Source: Oscillospiraceae bacterium (lineage in GTDB: Bacteria; Bacillota; Clostridia; Oscillospirales; Ruminococcaceae). From it: 64,000 bases of DNA. The DNA is taken from the NCBI GenBank assembly GCA_017828975.1, contig JAGAJN010000016.1, positions 62,001 through 126,000 of the forward strand, in the 5' to 3' direction. A program made the translations under genes and the position numbers. The stretch's first letter is position 1. The number at the start of each line of letters is the position of its first letter. The notes beneath the pieces are model-generated. The model searched no databases. It saw only the letters and a program-made list of their open reading frames with translations, and was not told the DNA's origin. Shown here one piece after another: positions 9,316 through 16,779 of the stretch.

Positions 9316-9370
9316 AATATGCAAGATTTTAAATTGGTATTATCAAATTAAGAAAATTTGTAAATTTCTA

Positions 9371-9399
9371 TTGCAATAAGTCGGCAGATGGTGTATAAT
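9371..9399 (+). promoter_or_regulatory. promoter of the gatC-gatA-gatB/aspS operon
   Basis: TTGCAA, 17-nt spacer, TATAAT, with the -10 box 57 bp before the gatC ATG. Matches the TTGCWW type seen elsewhere in the window. Confidence 0.8.
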
Positions 9400-9455
9400 A
9401 ATCCTATGTTTTGGATTTTACGTCCGAAAATATAATGCGAAATGAGGTTTTGATT

Positions 9456-9734
9456 ATGGATCTGGATATGGTCAGGTATCTTGCAAAGCTCAGCAAATTG
9501 AATTATTCCGAGGAAGAACTTGCAAAAGTCGCCAAGGATATGACCAGCATCATTAATATTATGGACACAATAAAGGATATTGATATAAAGTACGATCCCT
9601 TTGCGGACAACAAGAATATCTACCTGAACGATTTGCGTGAGGACATTTCCGCTGAGTCATTCCCGACGGAAAAGATACTTGCAAACGCTCTGAACAGCGA
9701 AAACAGCTTCGTTGTACCCAAGGTTGTGGAATAA
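9456..9734 (+). CDS. gatC: Asp/Glu-tRNA amidotransferase subunit C
   Basis: GatC (92 residues) is the small wrapping subunit that ties GatA to GatB in the GatCAB amidotransferase, which makes Asn-tRNA-Asn and Gln-tRNA-Gln from misacylated precursors. The normal N-terminal pattern VRYLAKLSKLNYSEEEL and the DIKYDPF segment are present. The ATG at 9456 has GAGG 9 nt upstream and gives the usual length; earlier in-frame ATGs would add a tail that overlaps the leader. It is the first gene of the operon, 25 bp before gatA. Confidence 0.9.
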   Translation: MDLDMVRYLAKLSKLNYSEEELAKVAKDMTSIINIMDTIKDIDIKYDPFADNKNIYLNDLREDISAESFPTEKILANALNSENSFVVPKVVE

Positions 9735-9759
9735 TACATTAAGATTGGAACGGTGAAAA

Positions 9760-11214
9760 ATGGATATAACTGCGCTTAAGATCCGTGATGCGAGAAAAAT
9801 GCTGGACGGACGTGAGATCTCCGCTCCCGAGCTGGCAAAGGCTTATCTTGACCGAATTGCCGAAACGGACGGAAAAATCAAGAGCTACATTACTGTAACT
9901 GCCGATTCTGCTATGAAAATGGCTGAAAAGGCTCAGAAGAAGATAGACAGCGGGGAGGCAGGACCTCTCTGCGGTATTCCTCTTGCTATCAAGGACAATA
10001 TCTGCACAGACGGCGTAAAGACCACCTGCGCTTCTAAAATGCTAGAGAATTTCGTTCCTCCTTACAATGCTACCGTTATGGAAAAGCTGGAAAAAGAGGA
10101 CATTGTAATGCTGGGCAAGGCTTCCATGGACGAATTTGCTATGGGCGGCTCCACTCAGACCTCCGCATTTGCAAAGACTGTAAATCCTTATGATACGGGC
10201 TGTGTTCCCGGCGGTTCTTCGGGCGGTTCGGCTGCGGCTGTTTCGGCTTCGCTTTGTACTGCTGCGCTGGGTTCGGACACGGGAGGTTCTATCCGTCAGC
10301 CTGCTTCATTCTGCGGTGTTACGGGTCTGAAGCCCACATACAGCAGAGTTTCCAGATATGGTCTGGTTGCGTTTGCATCATCTCTTGACCAGATAGGTCC
10401 TATTGCAAACTGTGCTTATGACTGCGGACTTATCCTCAACACTATTGCGGGATATGACCCCCACGACGGTACAGTTTCCAAGAATCCCGTGGAGGATTAC
10501 ACCGCAAAGATAGGTCAGTCGGTCAAGGGTATGAAGATCGCACTGCCCCGTGAATTTTACGCAGAAGGCATTGATGACAGCGTTAGGAAGGCGGTTCTTG
10601 CTGCTGCCGATGTTTACAAGAGCATGGGTGCAGAGCTTATCGACTGCTCTATGCCTTCGCTGAAATACGCTGTTGCGGCGTACTACCTTATTTCGTCTGC
10701 GGAGGCTTCCTCAAATCTTTCCAGATATGACGGCATTAAGTACGGTCACCGCTCCAAGATAGGCGAAAATTTCAACGAGCTTATTGCAAATTCCAGAAGC
10801 GAGGGCTTCGGTGAGGAAGTCAAGCGCCGTATCCTTCTCGGAAACTACGCTCTTTCCAGCGGATATTATGATGCATATTACGGAAAGGCAATGGCTCTCA
10901 AGCAGAAGATTTCCGCCGAATATGCCGATATTTTTGAAAAATGCGATGTTATCCTTACTCCGACAGCTCCTACCGTTGCTTACGGAGTCAACGAAAATAT
11001 TTCCGACCCCGCAAAGATGTATCAGGCTGATATTTGCACCGTTACCGTAAATATCGCATCTCTGCCCGCCGTTTCCACTACCTGCGGATATGACGAAAAG
11101 GGAATGCCTATCGGTATGTCCGTTATCGGACGCAAATTCGCCGAGGCAGATATTCTTCGTGTTGCGGACGCTTTCGAGCAGCAGTTTGAACGCCGTCTGC
11201 CGAAGATCAATTGA
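9760..11214 (+). CDS. gatA: Asp/Glu-tRNA amidotransferase subunit A
   Basis: GatA (484 residues, usual length) is the glutaminase subunit of GatCAB; it frees ammonia from glutamine and channels it to GatB. The amidase-signature triad is visible: the Lys in AIKDNICTDG, and the serines in GGSSGGSAAAV (residues about 151-161) and SDTGGSIRQPA. The C-terminal YYGKAMALKQKI and the DVILTPTAPTVAY motifs also match the family. It is followed 17 bp later by the unusual gatB fusion, so all parts of the complex come from one message. Confidence 0.95.
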   Translation: MDITALKIRDARKMLDGREISAPELAKAYLDRIAETDGKIKSYITVTADSAMKMAEKAQKKIDSGEAGPLCGIPLAIKDNICTDGVKTTCASKMLENFVPPYNATVMEKLEKEDIVMLGKASMDEFAMGGSTQTSAFAKTVNPYDTGCVPGGSSGGSAAAVSASLCTAALGSDTGGSIRQPASFCGVTGLKPTYSRVSRYGLVAFASSLDQIGPIANCAYDCGLILNTIAGYDPHDGTVSKNPVEDYTAKIGQSVKGMKIALPREFYAEGIDDSVRKAVLAAADVYKSMGAELIDCSMPSLKYAVAAYYLISSAEASSNLSRYDGIKYGHRSKIGENFNELIANSRSEGFGEEVKRRILLGNYALSSGYYDAYYGKAMALKQKISAEYADIFEKCDVILTPTAPTVAYGVNENISDPAKMYQADICTVTVNIASLPAVSTTCGYDEKGMPIGMSVIGRKFAEADILRVADAFEQQFERRLPKIN

Positions 11215-11231
11215 TTGGGGGTACTTTTACA

Positions 11232-14105
11232 ATGTATATTCCTGTTATTGGACTTGAGATACACGCCGAGCTGCTGACTAACTCAAAGGTTTTCTGCACC
11301 TGCTCTGCGGAATTCGGCGGTGACAGAAACTCACGATGCTGTCCCGTTTGCTCGGGTATGCCCGGAACTCTGCCCGTTATCAATCAGACAGCCGTTGAAT
11401 ATGCGGTAAAAGCCGGATTTGCTCTCGGCTGTGATATTAACAAATTCTCTGTTTTCGACAGAAAGAACTATTTCTATCCCGACCTGCCGAAGGCTTATCA
11501 GATCTCTCAGATGCCGCTTCCTCTCTGCATAAACGGCGTTGTTCCCGTTGAGTATGAGGTCGATGGCGAGAAGAAGAAAAAGAATGTCAGAATTAACAGA
11601 ATCCACCTTGAAGAGGACGCAGGAAAGCTTGTCCACGACGACCTGAACGGTGTTTCTCTGGCTGACTATAACCGATGCGGTATCCCTCTGATAGAAATTG
11701 TTACAGAGCCTGACATCGGTTCTGCCGAGGAAGCTAAGGCGTTTGTTGAGAAAATCGCGCTGCTGCTGAAATATGCAGGTGTCTGCGACTGTAAGATGGA
11801 GCAGGGCTCTCTCCGCTGCGACGTAAATATCTCCATCATGAAGCCCGAGGATAAGCAGCTGGGTACAAGAGCCGAGATAAAGAACCTGAACTCTATCAAG
11901 GCTATCGGACGTGCTATCGAATATGAGATAAAGCGTCAGTCCAATCTGCTGGATTTCGGCAAGAGAGTTGTTCAGGAAACAAGACGTTATGACGATAACA
12001 AGGGTGAAACTAGATCCATGCGTTCAAAAGAGGACGCTCACGATTACCGTTATTTCCCCGAGCCTGATATTTTACAGGTAAACTTTACCGATGAGGATCT
12101 TGACAAGATCAAGGCAAAGCTTCCCGTAATGCCCTATAAGCGTCTGGAAATTTATACGAAGCAGTACGGACTGTCCGAGGGCGATGCTAAGATAATCGTA
12201 AACCAGAAGCCTGTTTCCGACCTGTTTGATGATGCGCTGAAGGTTTACAACAATCCTAAGAGCATTTCAAACTTCATTATCGGTGAGCTGATGCGCCGTG
12301 TAAATCTCGGCGAAATTTCCGTAGATGATCTGCCGTTTACCGCAGCCGAGCTTGCAAAGCTTGTGGAAATGGCTGATACCGAAAAGGTCAGCAAGAACGA
12401 CGCTAAGACCATCTTCCGTCAGATGGCAGAGCAGGGAGGAGATCCCGAGGAGATCGCAAAGGCTTGGGGATTCCTTATTTCCAACGATACCGCTAAGGTC
12501 GCAGAGGTCATTGACAGCGTTATTTCCGCTAATGAAAAGGCTGTTAATCAGTACAAGAGCGGCGATGTTAAGGTATTCGGATTCCTTATGGGACAGTGTT
12601 CTAAGGCACTCAAGGGCGTCTGCACTCCTAAGGTCATCAAGGAGGAGCTGGAAAAGAAGCTTGCCGAGCTTGCTAACACCGCAGCTGACGAGAATTCGGA
12701 TGATAACGGTGCTGATGATCAGATAAAGGCTGTAAATATGACGGCTTACTCAAATCCCGCTGCATACAAGCCTTCTGTTAAGAACAATATCAAGCAGATA
12801 AGCTCCGACAATTTGAAAAAGGAGTTTGTTCTGGAAGATGCTATGAACAATATCGGCAAGGACATCACACTTGACGTTTGCGTTCATAAGATAAGAAAGA
12901 TGGGCGGCGTTTCCTTTATAATCGTCCGCACTGGAAGATACACGCTCCAGACCGTTTACTCTCCCGACAGCTGTGCTGACAGCATCGAGGGACTGAGAGA
13001 GGGCTTCTTTGTTGAGATAACCGGTACCGTAACCGAGAATAAGAACGGCATTTACGGCATTGAGATACTTCTTAAAGGCATTAAGCTTATCTCCAAGCCT
13101 GCTGCGGAATATCCTCTGCACGTTTCGGGCAAAAAGCTGGGCTGTGCTCTGGACGTTAACCTCAACAACCGTTCCGTTGCGCTGAGAAATCCCTATGAAA
13201 GGGCAATCTTCAAGCTTCAGGAGGGCGTTTGCAACGGATTCAAGGAGTTTATGCTAAAGGAGAATTTCACCGAAATTCACTCTCCAAAGATAGTTGCACA
13301 GGGCGCTGAGGGCGGTGCTAACATCTTCCGTCTGGACTATTTCGGCAAGCCTGCGTTCCTCAATCAGTCGCCGCAGTTCTACAAGCAGACAGCGGTTGCA
13401 TTCTTCGACAGAGTTTTCGAGATAGCTCCCGTTTACCGTGCGGAAAAGCATGCGACCTCCCGTCATATCAATGAGTATATCGGTCTTGACTTCGAAATGG
13501 GATATATTGACAGTATGTACGATGTTATGGCAATGGAAACTGCTATGCTCAAGTACGTTATGGAGTATCTCAAGGCAAATTATCAGCCCGAGATTGAGCT
13601 GCTTGGTGCGGATATTCCCGAAATCGGCGATATTCCCTGCATTACTCTGCTGGAAGCAAAGGATATTCTCGGTGACAAGGGCATGGGCGCAAAGCTTGAC
13701 CTTGAACCCGAGGACGAGGTCGCTCTTTGCGAATATTCAAAGAAAACCTTTGGCTGCGATTTCATCTTTGTTACGCATTTCCCGTCGTCCAAACCGCCTT
13801 TCTACGCTATGAACGACCGTGATGACCCCCGTCTTGCCTGCAAGTTTGACCTGCTTTTCAGAGGTCTGGAGATCACCAGCGGCGGTCAGCGTATCCACGA
13901 TTATGATGAACAGGTGGCTAAGATGAAGGCTCAGGGTCTTGATCCTGCAGACTTTGAATATTATCTCACTGCTCACAAGTACGGTCTGCCTCCTCACGGC
14001 GGTCTGGGAATCGGTCTGGAGCGTCTTGTTATGAAGCTGCTGAATGAGTCCAACATTCGTCTGGCTTCTATGTTCCCGAGAGATATTAACAGGCTTTTAC
14101 CGTAA
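11232..14105 (+). CDS. gatB/aspS: GatB fused to an archaeal-type aspartyl-tRNA synthetase
   Basis: One uninterrupted 957-residue frame. Residues 1 to about 480 are a complete GatB: MYIPVIGLEIHAEL, two Cys pairs in the first 45 residues (FCTC, CCPVC), EIVTEPD, and the helical/YqeY-like tail ending SKALKGVCTPKVI. A polar linker follows (about 482-522). Residues about 524-957 are a whole AspRS of the archaeal/eukaryotic type: OB-fold anticodon domain with VHKIRKMGG, then LNQSPQFYKQ, motif 2 with RAEKHATSRH (Arg736), TSGGQR, and motif 3 HGGLGIGLER (His922-Arg931), ending PRDINRLLP. The residue matching the discriminating Trp of archaeal AspRS is His552, as in non-discriminating enzymes. Inference: one chain both charges tRNA-Asn with Asp and amidates it. 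The ATG at 11232 follows GGGGGT. Confidence 0.93.
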   Translation: MYIPVIGLEIHAELLTNSKVFCTCSAEFGGDRNSRCCPVCSGMPGTLPVINQTAVEYAVKAGFALGCDINKFSVFDRKNYFYPDLPKAYQISQMPLPLCINGVVPVEYEVDGEKKKKNVRINRIHLEEDAGKLVHDDLNGVSLADYNRCGIPLIEIVTEPDIGSAEEAKAFVEKIALLLKYAGVCDCKMEQGSLRCDVNISIMKPEDKQLGTRAEIKNLNSIKAIGRAIEYEIKRQSNLLDFGKRVVQETRRYDDNKGETRSMRSKEDAHDYRYFPEPDILQVNFTDEDLDKIKAKLPVMPYKRLEIYTKQYGLSEGDAKIIVNQKPVSDLFDDALKVYNNPKSISNFIIGELMRRVNLGEISVDDLPFTAAELAKLVEMADTEKVSKNDAKTIFRQMAEQGGDPEEIAKAWGFLISNDTAKVAEVIDSVISANEKAVNQYKSGDVKVFGFLMGQCSKALKGVCTPKVIKEELEKKLAELANTAADENSDDNGADDQIKAVNMTAYSNPAAYKPSVKNNIKQISSDNLKKEFVLEDAMNNIGKDITLDVCVHKIRKMGGVSFIIVRTGRYTLQTVYSPDSCADSIEGLREGFFVEITGTVTENKNGIYGIEILLKGIKLISKPAAEYPLHVSGKKLGCALDVNLNNRSVALRNPYERAIFKLQEGVCNGFKEFMLKENFTEIHSPKIVAQGAEGGANIFRLDYFGKPAFLNQSPQFYKQTAVAFFDRVFEIAPVYRAEKHATSRHINEYIGLDFEMGYIDSMYDVMAMETAMLKYVMEYLKANYQPEIELLGADIPEIGDIPCITLLEAKDILGDKGMGAKLDLEPEDEVALCEYSKKTFGCDFIFVTHFPSSKPPFYAMNDRDDPRLACKFDLLFRGLEITSGGQRIHDYDEQVAKMKAQGLDPADFEYYLTAHKYGLPPHGGLGIGLERLVMKLLNESNIRLASMFPRDINRLLP

Positions 14106-14177
14106 AATATGGTTCTTTAGCGATAGATAAATTCATTTTTATCCGATTTTGATGCGTTTATTTGGCTTGTTCATAAA

Positions 14178-14211
14178 ATTTTGCAAGATTGTTTTATAAA
14201 ACTTGCAAAAT
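14178..14211. repeat. 10-bp inverted repeat upstream of glnN promoter
   Basis: ATTTTGCAAG (14178-14187) and CTTGCAAAAT (14202-14211), perfectly inverted with a 14-nt AT-rich centre, 17 bp before the glnN -35 box. It could be an operator for a regulator of glnN or the terminator stem of the upstream gatB/aspS message, but no U-tract follows. It does not match the GlnR box I remember. Confidence 0.5.
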
Positions 14212-14227
14212 AAATTTGAAAAACCCC

Positions 14228-14256
14228 TTGACAAACCTAAAAAAATGGTGTATCAT
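14228..14256 (+). promoter_or_regulatory. promoter of glnN
   Basis: Consensus TTGACA, 17-nt spacer, TATCAT. Transcription would start about 120 nt before the glnN ATG, producing a structured leader. Confidence 0.8.
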
Positions 14257-14269
14257 ATAACCATACCAA

Positions 14270-14366
14270 GCGGAACACACACCGCAGGGCAGAACCGAAT
14301 ATAATAATTGGAACAATGACGTTTCGCATCGGCAGTATATCTGTCGGGCGGAGCGTCTTATTTTTT
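14270..14366 (+). promoter_or_regulatory. glnN leader with intrinsic terminator and alternative pairing
   Basis: A 10-bp outer stem (14318-14327 with 14348-14357) and a 6-bp inner stem (14330-14335 with 14341-14346) are followed by TTATTTTTT (14358-14366), a strong intrinsic terminator placed between promoter and gene. An upstream strand, 14282-14292, can pair with 14341-14351 (4 + 5 bp around a 2x2 mismatch) and would break the terminator; that strand in turn can be held by GCGG/CCGC (14270-14273 with 14282-14285). This looks like an attenuation switch. I did not find the A-x-x-G hexaloops of ANTAR-protein targets. Confidence 0.65.
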
Positions 14367-14384
14367 CAATGGGAGGAATTTGTT

Positions 14385-16484
14385 ATGTCAGAAGAAAAAA
14401 TTCAGGGTGTTGCCGAGTATTTCGGCTGCAACGTATTCAACGAGGAAACTATGAGGGCAAGACTGCCTAAGAACGTTTTCAAGTCCCTTATGAAAACAAG
14501 AAAGATGGGCGTGCCCCTTGATCCTGATGTAGCTGAAGTAGTTGCAAGCGCAATGAAGGACTGGGCTGTTGAAAAGGGCGCTACACATTACACTCACTGG
14601 TTCCAGCCTATGACAGGCGTTACCGCTGAGAAGCACGACTCCTTCATTTCACCCGTTGGTGACGGAAAGGTAATCATGGAATTCTCCGGCAAGGAGCTGG
14701 TTAAGGGCGAGCCTGATGCTTCCTCTTTCCCCTCGGGCGGTCTGAGAGCTACATTTGAGGCAAGAGGTTACACCGCTTGGGACCCCACCTCCGATGCATT
14801 CATCAAGGACGGTTCTCTTTACATACCTACCGCTTTCTGCTCCTACACAGGTGAAGTTCTCGATAAGAAAACTCCTCTGCTCCGTTCTATGGAGGCTGTT
14901 TCCGAGCAGGCTGTAAGAGTTCTCAGACTTTTCGGAAATACCACCGCTACAAGAGTTACCACAACTGTTGGTCCCGAGCAGGAATATTTCCTTGTTGACA
15001 AGAAGCTGTACGATCAGCGAAAAGACCTTATCTTTACGGGCAGAACACTTTTCGGTGCAAAATCTCCCAAGGGTCAGGAGCTTGAAGATCACTATTTCGG
15101 AAACATCAAGACAAGAGTTGCCGAGTATATGAAGGAGCTGGACACGGAGCTTTGGAAGCTGGGAATCCTCGCTAAGACCAAGCACAACGAGGTTGCTCCC
15201 GCGCAGCACGAGCTTGCTCCTATCTTCTCCACATCAAATATCGCTGCCGACCACAATCAGCTGACAATGGAGCTGATGAAGAAGATCGCTCTCAAGCACG
15301 GTCTGGTTTGCCTGCTGCATGAAAAGCCCTTTGCCGGCGTAAACGGTTCTGGTAAGCACAACAACTGGTCTATCTCCACAAACGACGGTCAGAACCTGCT
15401 CGACCCCGGCGATACTCCCGCTGAGAATGCTCAGTTCCTGACATTCCTCTGTGCTATCATTAAGGGCGTTCACGAGTATGCACCTCTGCTGAGAATTGCC
15501 GCTTCTTCCGCAGGAAACGACCACAGACTGGGTGCTAACGAGGCTCCTCCTGCAATCGTTTCTATGTTCATTGGCGACGAGCTGCAGAAGGTAATTGAGG
15601 CTATTGAAAATGATGGCACCGTTCAGTCGGGTGCAGGCACAAAGTTTGAGCTGGGCGTTGGTATTCTTCCTAACTTCATCAAGGATACTACCGACCGTAA
15701 CAGAACATCTCCCTTTGCATTCACAGGAAATAAGTTTGAGTTCAGAATGCTTGGTTCCGCTGATTCTATCTCCTGCACCAACATTATGCTGAACACTATT
15801 GTTGCCAAGGAACTGTCCGAATTTGCGGATATTCTTGAAAAGGCTGACGATTTCAACGCAACTCTCAAGGAACTGCTGAAAAAGACCATCAAGGAGCACA
15901 AGGCTGTTATCTTCAACGGCAACGGCTACTCCGCAGAGTGGGTAGAAGAGGCTGCAAAGAGAGGTCTGCCTAACCTTGTTTCCACCGTTGACTGTGTTCC
16001 GCTGTTTGCTGCTGATGAAAATGTTGCAATCTTCGAGCAGTTCAAGGTTTATACCAGAAGTGAGATCGAGTCCCGTACCGAAGTTCTCCTTGAAAACTAT
16101 GGCAAGGTCATCAACATCGAGGCTCTGACTATGATCGATATGGCAAGAAAGGACATCATTCCCGCAGGTATGGAGTTTGCTAAGTTCCTTGCCGAGTCTG
16201 TTGTATCCAAGAATTCTGCAGGTATTGACAGCAGCGTTGAGAAGAAGCTTGCAGACAAGGTTTCCTGTCTTGTTGCTTCCATTGACTCCGCAACCGCTGT
16301 TCTTGAAGATAAGGTACTGGGCGCTAAGAATACAGAGGGCGCAGAGGCTACTGCAAAATATTTCAGAAATGAAGTATTCTCAGCTATGCAGTCCCTGAGA
16401 GCAGTTGCAGACGAGCTTGAAACCGTCTGCCCCGAAAAGGTATGGCCTTTCCCCACATACGGCGACCTCCTTTTCAGAGTTTAA
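14385..16484 (+). CDS. glnN: type III glutamine synthetase
   Basis: GSIII (699 residues, normal for the type) makes glutamine from glutamate, ammonia and ATP and is the main ammonia-assimilating enzyme in many Ruminococcus and Bacteroides. Visible family motifs are the N-terminal [19 protein letters not shown], the substrate segment [20 protein letters not shown], the [12 protein letters not shown] loop and the ATP/Glu-binding [16 protein letters not shown]. The ATG at 14385 follows GGGAGGAA; an earlier in-frame ATG at 14316 would translate through the leader terminator and is rejected. It has its own promoter and attenuator-like leader, so supply is likely tuned to nitrogen state. A terminator follows. 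Confidence 0.95.
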   Translation: MSEEKIQGVAEYFGCNVFNEETMRARLPKNVFKSLMKTRKMGVPLDPDVAEVVASAMKDWAVEKGATHYTHWFQPMTGVTAEKHDSFISPVGDGKVIMEFSGKELVKGEPDASSFPSGGLRATFEARGYTAWDPTSDAFIKDGSLYIPTAFCSYTGEVLDKKTPLLRSMEAVSEQAVRVLRLFGNTTATRVTTTVGPEQEYFLVDKKLYDQRKDLIFTGRTLFGAKSPKGQELEDHYFGNIKTRVAEYMKELDTELWKLGILAKTKHNEVAPAQHELAPIFSTSNIAADHNQLTMELMKKIALKHGLVCLLHEKPFAGVNGSGKHNNWSISTNDGQNLLDPGDTPAENAQFLTFLCAIIKGVHEYAPLLRIAASSAGNDHRLGANEAPPAIVSMFIGDELQKVIEAIENDGTVQSGAGTKFELGVGILPNFIKDTTDRNRTSPFAFTGNKFEFRMLGSADSISCTNIMLNTIVAKELSEFADILEKADDFNATLKELLKKTIKEHKAVIFNGNGYSAEWVEEAAKRGLPNLVSTVDCVPLFAADENVAIFEQFKVYTRSEIESRTEVLLENYGKVINIEALTMIDMARKDIIPAGMEFAKFLAESVVSKNSAGIDSSVEKKLADKVSCLVASIDSATAVLEDKVLGAKNTEGAEATAKYFRNEVFSAMQSLRAVADELETVCPEKVWPFPTYGDLLFRV

Positions 16485-16591
16485 TATCGCTTATTCCTAT
16501 ATCTGAAATGTATGACCTTTCATACATTACTCACTTTACAACGGCTTGCAGGTTTTCCCTGAGCCTGCAAGCCATCTCCCTGAAGAAAATG

Positions 16592-16633
16592 CACCGTTCA
16601 AAAGGCTTTGTCCGCTTGAACGGTGTATTTTTT
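16592..16633 (+). terminator. intrinsic terminator after glnN
   Basis: 10-bp stem CACCGTTCAA / TTGAACGGTG with a 14-nt loop, then TATTTTTT. Two more hairpins lie just upstream: an 8-bp stem at about 16508-16529 and a 10-bp stem GGCTTGCAGG/CCTGCAAGCC at about 16543-16573 without a U-tract, so the glnN 3' end is unusually structured. The remainder of the interval up to 16666 holds nothing else that I see. Confidence 0.85.
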
Positions 16634-16665
16634 ATGAAAATGTTTAATTTTTTTCGGATTTCCTC

Positions 16666-16694
16666 TTGCAAATTAGCGGGGAATATAGTATAAT
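16666..16694 (+). promoter_or_regulatory. promoter of the GH44-like/GGDEF operon
   Basis: TTGCAA, 17-nt spacer, TATAAT; about 85 bp before the start codon. Confidence 0.75.
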
Positions 16695-16779
16695 ATCTTT
16701 ATATAGGTGTGCTCGCTTGATCTTCAAGCTAACTTTGTTTAAATCTGTTGTGATTTTTGCATACCCGAGAGGAAATCCA

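Noticed and set aside
14261..14320. ANTAR-target double hairpin in the glnN leader
   Set aside because: The candidate loops do not have A at position 1 and G at position 4 of a six-base loop, so the known class is not supported.
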